Positions 9,658-17,797 of a stretch of DNA of 58,893 nucleotides are shown here, in pieces (within the stretch, counting starts at the first letter, position 1; each line of letters opens with the position of its first letter). A program made the position numbers and the translations under genes. The stretch is from Bacteroidota bacterium (GTDB taxonomy: Bacteria; Bacteroidota; Bacteroidia; Cytophagales; Cyclobacteriaceae): positions 1 through 58,893 of the forward strand of contig JAQCLE010000013.1 in assembly GCA_027592755.1 (NCBI GenBank). The letters run 5' to 3'. Below the pieces are notes generated by a model. The model searched no databases, was not told where the DNA came from, and saw only the letters and a program-made list of their open reading frames with translations.

Positions 9658-9658
9658 T

Positions 9659-10033
9659 ATGAAGGTGATTTTCAAAATGTTATTGACAGTTGCCTTCGCT
9701 TACATGGGGTTGATGATCATGCCCTGGTGGATTTTGGTATTGATTGCATTTGTCATTTCAGCGGCAATACCTACGAATGATTTTGGTGCTTTTTTAGCGG
9801 GATTTCTCGGTGTAGGACTCCTTTGGCTTGTCATCGCCTGGAAAATTGACATTAAAACAAATTCTGTACTCTCAGCTAAAATTGCATTGATCATCCCGGT
9901 AGGTGGGGATACAACGGCTCTCGTTATTTTATCGGGTGTCATCGGTGCTGTGGTTGGAGGTTTTAGTTCCCTCTCAGGGAATTTGTTTCGGAAGATATTT
10001 ATGAAGAAGAAACAGAAAAGCATGTACAGCTGA
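9659..10033 (+). CDS. Small integral membrane protein
   Basis: This 124-residue protein has about four hydrophobic segments (residues 5-20, 23-38, 44-62, 85-108) and a basic tail (KKKQK). It begins one base after the penicillin-acylase stop, so translation of the two is probably coupled. No family is recognised. The Gly-rich third and last helices (GAVVGGFSS) suggest tight helix packing, as in small integral proteins of unknown role. Confidence 0.75.
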   Translation: MKVIFKMLLTVAFAYMGLMIMPWWILVLIAFVISAAIPTNDFGAFLAGFLGVGLLWLVIAWKIDIKTNSVLSAKIALIIPVGGDTTALVILSGVIGAVVGGFSSLSGNLFRKIFMKKKQKSMYS

Positions 10034-10166
10034 ATTGTCGACATGTGCCAACTATTATTGACCAACATCGTATCAGGTAATTCTAATGATTATAGAAAAG
10101 GCATACCTTTATCGTTATTTTGAGATACTCTCACCATATTTTATAATCTATGTTCGTTAAATCTAA

Positions 10167-10577
10167 ATGAAAGTTGCCGTTAACAGGAAGGAACATTTCA
10201 ATGCCGCCCATCGGCTGCATAATCCCTCATGGTCGGATGAAAAGAATGACCAGGTATTTGGATTATGTAATAACCCGAATTATCATGGGCACAATTATGA
10301 ATTGATTGTAGAGCTTATTGGAGAACCTGATAAGGATACAGGTTTTGTCTTTGATATGAAGAAATTGAGTGATTTGATTAGAGAAAACGTTACCAGTAGA
10401 TTCGATCATAAAAACCTTAATCTTGACACTGAAGAATTCATGAACTTAAATCCTACTGCTGAAAATATATCGGTAGTGATCTGGAACATTCTCAGAGAGA
10501 AAATTGATTTGAAATTTGATCTTAAAGTAACCCTTTATGAAACTGAAAGAAACTTTGTTGAATACTTCGGAGGTTAA
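10167..10577 (+). CDS. 6-pyruvoyl-tetrahydropterin synthase (PTPS) / QueD family
   Basis: The 136-residue protein has the zinc ligands of the PTPS/QueD fold: His15 in FNAAH, and His40 and His42 in HGHNY. The catalytic Cys34 lies in CNNPNYHGH, so it is six residues before the first His of HGH. This spacing and wording match mammalian 6-pyruvoyl-tetrahydropterin synthase rather than E. coli QueD (C-x3-HGH). The segment LDHKNLNLD-like (here FDHKNLNLD), PTAEN and the final YETERN complete the active site. The folE gene follows directly, so the pair makes dihydroneopterin triphosphate and then a tetrahydropterin; a QueD role in queuosine remains possible. Confidence 0.85.
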   Translation: MKVAVNRKEHFNAAHRLHNPSWSDEKNDQVFGLCNNPNYHGHNYELIVELIGEPDKDTGFVFDMKKLSDLIRENVTSRFDHKNLNLDTEEFMNLNPTAENISVVIWNILREKIDLKFDLKVTLYETERNFVEYFGG

Positions 10578-10578
10578 T

Positions 10579-11229
10579 TTGGTAAGCAACGATGACCTGG
10601 GAGATGATCATGTAGCGACATCTTCAGAAACACCTCTAAGACCTGATGCCTTTGAATTGGATGACAAGCTTAAAATAGAGCTTATTGCAAAACACTTTAA
10701 GGAGATCATGCAAATCCTTGGTCTTGATTTAACCGATGATAGCCTGAAGGGAACGCCCAATCGTGTCGCTAAGATGTATGTCAAAGAAGCTTTTAGTGGA
10801 TTAAACCCAAAAAACAAACCCAGGGCAACCCTATTTGAGAATAAGTTCAACTATAAGGAGATGATAGTTGAGAAGGATATTACTTTTTTTTCTCACTGTG
10901 AACATCACTTTGTGCCTATTTATGGCAAAGTTCATGTAGCCTATATTTCAAGCGGAAATGTGATTGGACTCTCAAAAATTAACCGGATTGTTCAATATTA
11001 TGCTAAACGGCCTCAAGTTCAGGAGAGGATGACAATTCAGATCGCAGATGAGCTCCAGTCTGTACTGAAGACCAATGATGTTGGTGTGGTTGTCGATGCC
11101 AACCACATGTGCGTGTCAAGTAGGGGAGTAGCCGATACGAACAGTAAGACGGGAACAGCTTATTTCAGCGGAAAATTTGATGATGAAAATGTAAAGAAAG
11201 AGTTTTTGAATTACATCAATGCTAAGTAA
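10579..11229 (+). CDS. folE: GTP cyclohydrolase I
   Basis: The enzyme converts GTP to 7,8-dihydroneopterin triphosphate, the first step to folate and biopterin. Zinc and catalytic motifs are present: HCEHHFVPIYGKVH, GLSKINRIV, RPQVQERMTIQIADEL and MCVSSRGV. I choose TTG 10579, which lies one base after the upstream stop and five bases after GGAGG (10569-10573). An in-frame ATG at 10537 would add 14 residues encoded in another frame over the conserved end of the PTPS gene. The ETPLRPDAFEL lead-in is usual for Bacteroidota FolE. The stop abuts that of ribF on the other strand. Confidence 0.92.
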   Translation: MVSNDDLGDDHVATSSETPLRPDAFELDDKLKIELIAKHFKEIMQILGLDLTDDSLKGTPNRVAKMYVKEAFSGLNPKNKPRATLFENKFNYKEMIVEKDITFFSHCEHHFVPIYGKVHVAYISSGNVIGLSKINRIVQYYAKRPQVQERMTIQIADELQSVLKTNDVGVVVDANHMCVSSRGVADTNSKTGTAYFSGKFDDENVKKEFLNYINAK

Positions 11230-12153
11230 TTAAAGCATTTTAAGCGCTTCTTGTCGGTCCTTTATAAGTTGTTCCTTCAACAGATTTAAATCTGAGAATT
11301 TGCTATCCTTACGAATTTGTCTGATGAAATCAATGGCGATCTCCCGGCCGTAGATGTCTTCATCAAAATCAAAAATATTAACCTCAATTGTTCGATTTAC
11401 ACCGTTCAAGGTGGGTCTTGGTCCTATATAGAGCATGCCTTTATAGGAATCACTATTTACTGAAACCATTACTGCATAAATGCCATCTGCAGGGATGAGT
11501 TTATATTGTTCGGCAACCTCGATATTGGCTGTAGGAAAACCGAGTTTCCGGCCAATCTTCCGGCCGGCAACTACCTTGCCTTTGATGCTATATGGTCTTC
11601 CCAGGTAATCAAAGCTTGTTTTCATATTTCCATCAGTTAATGCACTTCTTATTTTGGTGGAACTTACAGCAATGTTGTCAATGTCCTGGGCTGGTATCCC
11701 TTCAACTTCAAAACCGAATCTGAAGGAATTGTCCCTTAGATATTCAAAACCAGCTTCTCTGTTGTGCCCAAAATGATGGTCATAACCGATTACAAGTTTG
11801 TTAACACCCAAGCCCTCAACCAGTATTTCCTGGATGAACTTTTGGGAACTGAACTGCGAAAATTCTTTGGTAAAAGGAATTCGGACAAGGTAATTGATGT
11901 GCTGATCTGCAATGAGCTGCTCCTTTTCAGAAAAAGTAGTCAATAATTTCAAGTCTTCCGGTTGCTTATTCAACACAAACCGGGGATGAGGCCAGAAGGT
12001 AAGTACTGCACTAACGCCGTTGTGAGCCGCGGCTATTTCCACGATTCGATTCAGGATTTTCTGATGACCAAAATGCACGCCGTCAAAAAAACCAATGGTA
12101 AGAACTACATATTGTTTCTTCGGAAAATCAGAAAATTTATCCAATACCTTCAT
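11230..12153 (-). CDS. ribF: Bifunctional riboflavin kinase/FAD synthetase
   Basis: The 307-residue protein makes FMN and FAD. The N-terminal FAD synthetase domain (residues 1-185) has the nucleotidyltransferase motif GFFDGVHFGHQ and IGYDHHFG; the sequence VSSTKIRSAL follows. The C-terminal riboflavin kinase domain (residues 185-305) has GRKLGFPTANIE, which binds ATP, and the catalytic Glu in NRTIEVNIFDFDEDIYG. It is the last gene of the operon ftsX-DUF3098-uppP-truB-ribF and starts at the truB stop (one-base overlap). Confidence 0.95.
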   Translation of the reverse strand: MKVLDKFSDFPKKQYVVLTIGFFDGVHFGHQKILNRIVEIAAAHNGVSAVLTFWPHPRFVLNKQPEDLKLLTTFSEKEQLIADQHINYLVRIPFTKEFSQFSSQKFIQEILVEGLGVNKLVIGYDHHFGHNREAGFEYLRDNSFRFGFEVEGIPAQDIDNIAVSSTKIRSALTDGNMKTSFDYLGRPYSIKGKVVAGRKIGRKLGFPTANIEVAEQYKLIPADGIYAVMVSVNSDSYKGMLYIGPRPTLNGVNRTIEVNIFDFDEDIYGREIAIDFIRQIRKDSKFSDLNLLKEQLIKDRQEALKML

Positions 12154-12857
12154 TATTGAAAAGTTCTATAGCTATTGACAAATTCACCAACTGTCCAAGC
12201 ATCCATAACATTGTAGTCACCAATTTTCGTTCTTCTCAAGGATTCAAGATAGGCACCACAGCCCAGTAAATCACCCATATCACGAACAAGGCTTCTGACA
12301 TAAGTACCTTTAGAACAAATTAGTTTAAAGTGCAGTTGTGGCAGATTTATTTTGGTGATGGAAAATTCATCGATCCGAACTTCCCGTGCTTCTAGTTTTG
12401 GTTTTTCATTTTTGCGGGCTTTCTTATAAGCCCTTTCCCCATCAACTTTTATCGCAGAGTATATAGGGGGTACCTGGGCTATTTTTCCGATAAATGTTTT
12501 CACAGCCTCTTGAATGTCATTGTCGGTAATGTCATTATAATCTCCCCCATCCTCAAGAGGTGTTTCAAGATCAACGGAAGCTGTTGTTTTTCCAAGGACC
12601 AAACTTCCTTCATACTCCTTATCTTGTCCCATTAATTCATTGATCTTTTTTGTATATTTTCCTGTACAAAGAAGTACCAGACCGGAAGCCAATGGATCCA
12701 ATGTTCCAGCATGTCCGACTTTTCTAACAGGTATTGTGTTTCTTATCTTATTAACAACATCAAATGATGTCCAGTTTAAATCTTTATCGATTGGAATAAC
12801 ACATCCCTCAGTAAAGTCAATGGAGGATAGATCAGTTAAACGAGTTGAAGTAATCAA
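12153..12857 (-). CDS. truB: tRNA pseudouridine(55) synthase
   Basis: The enzyme makes pseudouridine 55 in the T-loop of tRNAs. The catalytic Asp lies in GHAGTLDPLASGLVL; WTSFDVVNKIRN, PPIYSAIKVDGERAYKKAR and CSKGTYVRSLVRDMG are the other TruB motifs. TTG 12857, two bases after the uppP stop, gives 234 residues and no overlap. An ATG at 12905 would overlap uppP by 46 bases and add a His/Tyr-rich leader unlike the family, so I prefer the shorter form. Confidence 0.93.
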   Translation of the reverse strand: MITSTRLTDLSSIDFTEGCVIPIDKDLNWTSFDVVNKIRNTIPVRKVGHAGTLDPLASGLVLLCTGKYTKKINELMGQDKEYEGSLVLGKTTASVDLETPLEDGGDYNDITDNDIQEAVKTFIGKIAQVPPIYSAIKVDGERAYKKARKNEKPKLEAREVRIDEFSITKINLPQLHFKLICSKGTYVRSLVRDMGDLLGCGAYLESLRRTKIGDYNVMDAWTVGEFVNSYRTFQ

Positions 12858-12859
12858 TT

Positions 12860-13654
12860 TTAGTGTAATTGGCTGATGATGGCAATTGTACCAATAATAA
12901 AACAATAGACAGCGAAATAGATCAATTTGCCTTTCTTAACTACTGCAATCATCCAGCGGCAAGCGAGCAGCCCGGATATAAAGGCTGCTATGAAACCTAT
13001 TAACAAACTCAGTGCTGGAATTTCATCTGAAGCGGTAGGGTTTCCAAGATAATCTTTGAATTTTAGTGCTGTTGCTCCTAAAATAGGCACCAGGACCATT
13101 AGGAAAGAAAACCTCGTGGATTCGTCTTTGTCTGTTTTCAGAAGCAGGGCTGTAGCAATAGTAGCTCCTGATCTCGAGATTCCCGGAAGAATGGCAACGG
13201 CTTGTGCTAAACCAATGATAAACGCACTGGTGTATGATATCTTTCGGGTATGTGACTTGTTCAAATAGGTGAAAGCAAGTAGCATCGATGTAACGATCAA
13301 CATGCTTCCTACAAACATAACCTTTCCGCCAAAAAACTGATTAAGTTCATTTTCAAAGAACAACCCAACGATGCCAACGGGAATCATTGAAATTGCCAGC
13401 TTAAATGCGTATTTTGTAGATTCATTCCATTTGAATAAGAGTGTCTCCTTAATGAGTACAGCAATATCATTTCTGAATATTGTTATCGTACTTAGTGCTG
13501 TTGCGGCATGAACAATAACTGCAAAGAGGAGATTGTCGCTGACTTTGATTCCAAGAATAGCGGTACCCAGTTCTAAATGTCCGCTGCTGCTGACGGGTAG
13601 AAATTCGGTTAATCCCTGGACAAGCCCAAGGATGAACGCTTCAAAAAAATTCAT
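12860..13654 (-). CDS. uppP: Undecaprenyl-diphosphate phosphatase
   Basis: This 264-residue membrane enzyme (BacA/UppP) recycles the lipid carrier of cell-wall synthesis. Both signature loops are present: GLTEFLPVSSSGHLE (residues 15-29) and PGISRSGATIATAL (about residues 156-169). About seven to eight membrane helices are predicted. It overlaps the DUF3098 gene stop by one base. The linkage with ftsX and a PBP-type peptidase a few kb away fits envelope growth. Confidence 0.95.
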   Translation of the reverse strand: MNFFEAFILGLVQGLTEFLPVSSSGHLELGTAILGIKVSDNLLFAVIVHAATALSTITIFRNDIAVLIKETLLFKWNESTKYAFKLAISMIPVGIVGLFFENELNQFFGGKVMFVGSMLIVTSMLLAFTYLNKSHTRKISYTSAFIIGLAQAVAILPGISRSGATIATALLLKTDKDESTRFSFLMVLVPILGATALKFKDYLGNPTASDEIPALSLLIGFIAAFISGLLACRWMIAVVKKGKLIYFAVYCFIIGTIAIISQLH

Positions 13655-13872
13655 TAATCCTGCTTAGGCTTGTAAAGAATAGCAAAAAGACCGATTATAA
13701 ATCCTGCCATGACAACTATCGGACCCAATGTGAGTCCCAGGAAACCAAATCCATATTCTTCCTGGTCCAGCGACATGATGATATAACCTAAGATCAGTAT
13801 CAAGACTCCAGCTATCATTATGATATAGTTTTTGCGCCTGAAAGGCAGTGTATTATTGTCTTTTAACCCCAT
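13654..13872 (-). CDS. DUF3098 family small membrane protein
   Basis: The 72-residue protein has two membrane helices (residues 18-34 and 43-64) joined by a short loop. The opening FRRKNYIIMIAG and the LGPIVVMAGFIIGLFAILYKPK ending are the DUF3098 pattern. In Bacteroidota this gene regularly sits between ftsX and uppP, as here, so it is probably linked to division or envelope assembly, but no activity is known. Confidence 0.88.
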   Translation of the reverse strand: MGLKDNNTLPFRRKNYIIMIAGVLILILGYIIMSLDQEEYGFGFLGLTLGPIVVMAGFIIGLFAILYKPKQD

Positions 13873-13873
13873 A

Positions 13874-14770
13874 TTAATATAAATCGTCTAACGACATTTT
13901 TAGATACTTATTAATCGCCCTATAGGTACTGGCAAAACCAATTAAAACGCCCAGCAATAATAACAGTCCCATAAGAAAGAGTAACTGTTGGCTGTCTTGC
14001 AGAAGTGCCAAGTCTTCAATTCTGTTGGATGTGTATCGCATTAGTGCGAAAAGTAGCATCGAGGCAATAACGCCTGACAGAAAACCGTAGTTAATCGCTC
14101 TCAAAAGGAAGGGCTTCTTTATAAAGTAAGCGGTAGCCCCAACGAGCTGCATGCTTCTTATCAAAAAACGTTGTGAAAATAGAGCAAGCTTTATGGTGTT
14201 ATTTATGAGTATGATCACAATAACTACTAACAAGGCTGCAAATCCCGCAAGTAATCCGCCAACCTTAGCAAGGTTTGAATTGATACTTTCGACGAGGTTT
14301 TCAACGTATGCTACTTCATAAACACCTCGTTCTGACTCTATTTCCTTCTTTATCTCAGCCATTCGCTCAGTCGTATGATACTCAGGTTTAATCCTGATGA
14401 TCAATGCATCCCTTAATGGATTCTCACCAATGAATTCAATAAACTCTTCTCCGGTTTCCTGAATAAACTCGGCAGCAGCATCTTCTTTTGTAACAAGTGT
14501 GATTTGCGGTTTGTCTTCTTTCAGTAAAACATATTCTTTTGATGATAGTGTTTTACTGATTTTGATGCGTTCGTTTTCGGTAATCTGTTTGTTCAGAAAT
14601 ACCTGGATTTCAATATTCTCCCGAATAAGATTAGTTAGACCATTTCCGTAGATCAGTAGGAGGCCAAATAAACCAATAACAAAAAGAGATATTGAAATAC
14701 TGAATATGACACTCAGAAAAGGATAGTTTCCAAGTTTCTTTTTTTTGAACCTCTTTTCTGAAGCAGTCAT
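13874..14770 (-). CDS. ftsX: Cell division protein FtsX (permease-like)
   Basis: The 298-residue protein has the FtsX topology: N-terminal helix (residues 20-42), an extracytoplasmic domain (about residues 45-165) containing KEDAAAEF, then three helices in the FtsX-type permease core (about residues 170-290). FtsX works with the ATPase FtsE to control peptidoglycan hydrolases at the septum; ftsE is not in this window, which is usual for Bacteroidota. It is the first gene of the five-gene operon and starts 40 bases from the stop of the anti-sigma gene upstream. Confidence 0.92.
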   Translation of the reverse strand: MTASEKRFKKKKLGNYPFLSVIFSISISLFVIGLFGLLLIYGNGLTNLIRENIEIQVFLNKQITENERIKISKTLSSKEYVLLKEDKPQITLVTKEDAAAEFIQETGEEFIEFIGENPLRDALIIRIKPEYHTTERMAEIKKEIESERGVYEVAYVENLVESINSNLAKVGGLLAGFAALLVVIVIILINNTIKLALFSQRFLIRSMQLVGATAYFIKKPFLLRAINYGFLSGVIASMLLFALMRYTSNRIEDLALLQDSQQLLFLMGLLLLLGVLIGFASTYRAINKYLKMSLDDLY

Positions 14771-14810
14771 GCTTCAAATTTAACGATCTCCAACCTCTAA
14801 TAGGTCGATT

Positions 14811-15704
14811 CTATTGCGATTTATTTTCCCGGAGAATGTCCAAATCACTAATCAGATCAACATTCGCTACTTTCTGAAGTTTGGTTGCTTCGTTTACAGA
14901 GTCCAAAATCCGATAGTATATATTGTCATGGAACAGGAATAGTCGTTTTCCAGATTTCCCATTGATTTCAAATATTTCATAGGGGATACCTCGGAAATCG
15001 CCATATAAGTAGAGTTTATTGTTGTAAAATTTATAGTGAAAGTCGTATTTGCTATCCTCGATGTTTTCAATTTCAACCTGCTTCTGCTCTTTGTTCGGGA
15101 ATGCAATAGCAATATTTGGTTCATCTGTGCTGATATCCTTATCATCTTCCGCAGGGTATTCATTCAGATTAGGAACAACGACATTAGGAATAATTGCTAA
15201 ATCTTCGGCTACTGGAACGTCTTCTATAATTGGTGATTCAAAGACATTCTTTGAATCAGGATTGGTGTTATTATGAAGTATTTCTCCTAAATCAATTGTT
15301 GGTACTTTGAGATTTGGATTAATGACGAATTCACTTTCTGCCAGGATTGTTGATTTTGAATTGACCTGGAAATCAACGATGGAACTCTTCTCAGAGGATG
15401 TCATCCACAAATAGCCACCTAATAGTAACGAACCTGTAAGTAGAACTCCTGAAGTAACCTGAACCATGCTATTAGACGCGACCGTCTGGAAAAATCCAGG
15501 AGTAACATCAATATTATTGAGTCTGCCTTTGAGCTCAAGTATCCGATAATCTTTCAGCCCCTCAATTATTTGTTGTTGACTAACAAGTTCACTTTTCAGA
15601 ACGGGATCTTGCTGTAGCATTTCCTCGAAACCTAACACTTCTTTTTTTGACATCTCTCCCTCGAGATATTGCTCAACTATTTTTGAATAATTGCTGTTTG
15701 TCAT
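14811..15704 (-). CDS. Putative membrane-bound anti-sigma factor
   Basis: Residues 1-60 are a helical domain with the wording of Bacteroidota anti-sigma proteins (IVEQYLEGEMSKKEVLGFEEMLQQDPVLKSEL), but without the His-Cys-Cys zinc triad. One membrane helix follows (about residues 78-98), then an acidic, Pro/Asn/Asp-rich periplasmic region (residues 110-200) and a small beta domain (about residues 215-285). The gene starts 8 bases after the sigma-factor stop, so the pair is co-transcribed and the protein most likely holds the sigma factor inactive. The signal it senses is unknown. Confidence 0.78.
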   Translation of the reverse strand: MTNSNYSKIVEQYLEGEMSKKEVLGFEEMLQQDPVLKSELVSQQQIIEGLKDYRILELKGRLNNIDVTPGFFQTVASNSMVQVTSGVLLTGSLLLGGYLWMTSSEKSSIVDFQVNSKSTILAESEFVINPNLKVPTIDLGEILHNNTNPDSKNVFESPIIEDVPVAEDLAIIPNVVVPNLNEYPAEDDKDISTDEPNIAIAFPNKEQKQVEIENIEDSKYDFHYKFYNNKLYLYGDFRGIPYEIFEINGKSGKRLFLFHDNIYYRILDSVNEATKLQKVANVDLISDLDILRENKSQ

Positions 15705-15712
15705 AGGTCTAT

Positions 15713-16252
15713 TTAATCAAGAAAGTCCATGGATGAAAACCGAGTTTTAATCATTTGGTCTAACCTTTTTTTACATTTATATTTTTTTGTCTTAGCAGTA
15801 TCAGTATTTGCAAATTCCAGTCTTTCGGCAATCTCATTCATATTCATCCCGTCGAAGTAATAATATGTAAGTATTCGCTTACAAACATCACCCAATTCTT
15901 CAATACACTGTCTGATAATCCTTCCTCTTTCTTCTATTTCGTAATCAACTTCCTCTCCAACTTCATGTTCTTCATGAATTAGCCGGCTTTTTCGGTCAAG
16001 CTCCTTTCTCCATAGATTCAGGCAAATACTATAAATATAGGTGCTGATTTTTGAGGTCAATACCAAATTACCTTTTAGTGCTTTCTGCCAAAAAACAATG
16101 AGCGCATCTTGATAAACATCTTTAGCCTCCTGCTCCGTACCATTATTATTCAACACTATTTTGATCATCATCTGATAGTGCTTCTTATATAGGTAGTCCA
16201 AAGCCGCCTCATCACCCTTGCTTACCTTCGCAAGAATTTCATGGTCTTTCAT
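15713..16252 (-). CDS. RNA polymerase ECF-type sigma-70 factor
   Basis: The 179-residue protein has region 2 (about residues 20-90, with EQEAKDVYQDALIVFWQKAL) and region 4 (about residues 118-175, with DVCKRILTYYYFDGMNMNEIAERL as the helix-turn-helix). The acidic linker is longer than usual. It lacks extra domains, as in ECF factors of Bacteroidota. Promoters of its regulon cannot be read from one locus. It is transcribed away from the structured RNA and the SSGS-repeat gene, which are candidate targets. Confidence 0.92.
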   Translation of the reverse strand: MKDHEILAKVSKGDEAALDYLYKKHYQMMIKIVLNNNGTEQEAKDVYQDALIVFWQKALKGNLVLTSKISTYIYSICLNLWRKELDRKSRLIHEEHEVGEEVDYEIEERGRIIRQCIEELGDVCKRILTYYYFDGMNMNEIAERLEFANTDTAKTKKYKCKKRLDQMIKTRFSSMDFLD

Positions 16253-16504
16253 TTAGCCAAAAAAGCCGAAACTTTTGTTTTAATACAATGAACTTGAGAA
16301 TTGTAACCCCTTCGCAACTAATAGAATAGATAATGTTCAACCTTAGTACTTCATCAACTTAGTGCTTATCAGTAACAATTGTCATTACAAATGAAAGTAC
16401 AAGATAATACAATTTGCATATAGAGCATTATATTTTGTATTAATCAAAGATAAATGTTAATAACTGTGTTGACAATTGCTGTATAACTAGGGTTAATTCC
16501 ATGT
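16253..16504. promoter_or_regulatory. Divergent intergenic region upstream of the sigma factor and RNA
   Basis: This AT-rich stretch separates the ECF sigma gene from the structured RNA. On the plus strand TTTG (16413-16416) and TATATTTTG (16429-16437) resemble the Bacteroidota -33/-7 pair TTTG and TAnnTTTG, with one extra base in the second box, and could start the RNA. No box with a full match is seen for the sigma gene on the minus strand. No protein-like ORF is present. Confidence 0.35.
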
Positions 16505-16806
16505 TGAAAAGTAGTGGAAAACTACTTTAGTGAAAAGTTGCTCATTGAGCAATACGCTTCTACATTTGGATCACCAAGCAAGAGATAAGAACTACCTGCA
16601 AGGGTGATCTCTGAGGGAGGAAGTAGTTTAAGGATATGTCCTTAAGTCGCGATTCCTGAAAGGATAGTAGCTGGAAAGATTAAACTTCGGTATAAACACT
16701 GTCAGATTACGAGTTCTAACTGTAACTTGGCTTACTGCGAGCACTATGGTGATCGTAGTAAGATTAGGGGTAAATCTTCGAAAGAATGTTTACCCCTTTT
16801 TGTTTT
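16505..16806 (+). ncRNA. Structured noncoding RNA or leader of unknown class
   Basis: The stretch has no plausible ORF but a series of clean hairpins: 16508-16528 (8 bp, perfect), 16537-16553 (6 bp plus a G-U pair), 16569-16609 (7-bp GATCACC/GGTGATC), 16628-16645 (7 bp, loop TATG), 16654-16664 (4 bp) and 16731-16762 (14 pairs with one G-U and one mismatch, loop TATG). It ends in a strong intrinsic terminator that works only on the plus strand. It is not RNase P RNA, tmRNA or SRP RNA: their signature sequences are missing. It could be a stand-alone small RNA (6S-like not excluded) or a terminating leader of the gene at 16886. Confidence 0.6.
16766..16806 (+). terminator. Intrinsic terminator of the structured RNA
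   Basis: A perfect 9-bp stem (AGGGGTAAA at 16766-16774 with TTTACCCCT at 16789-16797) encloses a small TTC-GAAA-GAA hairpin and is followed by TTTTTGTTTT (16797-16806). The U-tract lies only on the plus-strand side. Confidence 0.9.
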
Positions 16807-16885
16807 ACACCGGCTTAAAAAAAATGCTTATTCATGCAACCTATCCTCAAGGTTGTAGTCTAATGGTTGGACTTAAACTTAAATC

Positions 16886-17797
16886 ATGAATAAGATAATA
16901 ATGATACCAGTGATACTTCTCCTTTTTTCTTGTGAGATGGTTTCCCAAAGTATAGTTGCAGAGAAAAAATTTGACATGGAAGGAATAAAAAGCCTTGAGG
17001 TTAATGGCAGTTTTTGCAGTGTAGAAATAATAGGATACGGAGGCTCAACACTCATCTTTGAAGGAGAGATTAAGGCTTCTTCAGATAAAGAATACTCAAT
17101 CGAATATGATCGGGATGGTGACGAATTGAAAGTCTGGATTGAATCTCCCCGGAACAATTGGGGAAATACCAATGGCTCATTGAGGTTCAAAGTACCCTCA
17201 TCAACCCAGGTTGTCGTCGATAATAGTTCAGGAAGCGTCGCAGCATCCGGATTAAAAAGTATGTTTATTAAATTGGAAGCCAGTTCCGGGAGCATTAAGG
17301 CAAGAGATATGGAAGGTGATATGTACTTGGAAACTTCCAGCGGAAGCTCTGAACTTGAGGGGCTGGTTGGGGATCTTGAAATTAAATCAAGTTCCGGGAG
17401 TCAATCGATTGAGAGCGTAGTGGGCAACATAGCTGGAAGATCATCATCAGGGAGAATTAGGTTCAGAAATATCAAAGGGGACATTGTAGCGGAGACATCT
17501 TCAGGAGGAATTTCGTTAGACGATGTTGTTGGAGGTTTAGAGCTCGAGTCAACTTCGGGATCGCTTAATGGGGATAGAATTAAGATTAGTAATAATTCAT
17601 ACTTTAAAAGTTCATCCGGGTCAATACGAATGGAATTGATAAATGACCTCGAAACTCTGAATTTTGACCTGAAAGCAAGCTCAGGTAGCTTAAGAGTAGG
17701 AAGTAAATCAGCAGATGATCGGTACATCGACAAACAAGGAGATGGTTTGAAAATCACTGGAATATCCTCTTCAGGAAGTCAGAGCTATGTGAATTAG
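16886..17797 (+). CDS. Exported DUF4097-like SSGS-repeat beta-solenoid protein
   Basis: A lipoprotein-like signal (LLLFSCEMVSQS, Cys16) suggests outer-membrane or periplasmic location. After an N-terminal lead (residues 20-105) the motif SSGS or a close variant (SSGR, SSGG, TSGS) occurs ten times between about residues 113 and 300, mostly 18-20 residues apart with alternating hydrophobic positions between. This is the DUF4097/DUF2807-type beta-solenoid. Such proteins are often linked to sigma or anti-sigma and PspC genes and are thought to be envelope-associated; no enzymatic function is known. Upstream 86 bases lies the terminator of the structured RNA; a short hairpin (16837-16855) is in between. 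It overlaps the convergent PBP4 gene by 4 bases. Confidence 0.85.
   Translation: MNKIIMIPVILLLFSCEMVSQSIVAEKKFDMEGIKSLEVNGSFCSVEIIGYGGSTLIFEGEIKASSDKEYSIEYDRDGDELKVWIESPRNNWGNTNGSLRFKVPSSTQVVVDNSSGSVAASGLKSMFIKLEASSGSIKARDMEGDMYLETSSGSSELEGLVGDLEIKSSSGSQSIESVVGNIAGRSSSGRIRFRNIKGDIVAETSSGGISLDDVVGGLELESTSGSLNGDRIKISNNSYFKSSSGSIRMELINDLETLNFDLKASSGSLRVGSKSADDRYIDKQGDGLKITGISSSGSQSYVN

Noticed and set aside
16505-16806. RNase P RNA, tmRNA or SRP RNA
   Set aside because: The RNase P P4 sequences, the tmRNA ends and tag, and the SRP GGAAG-type loop region are absent.
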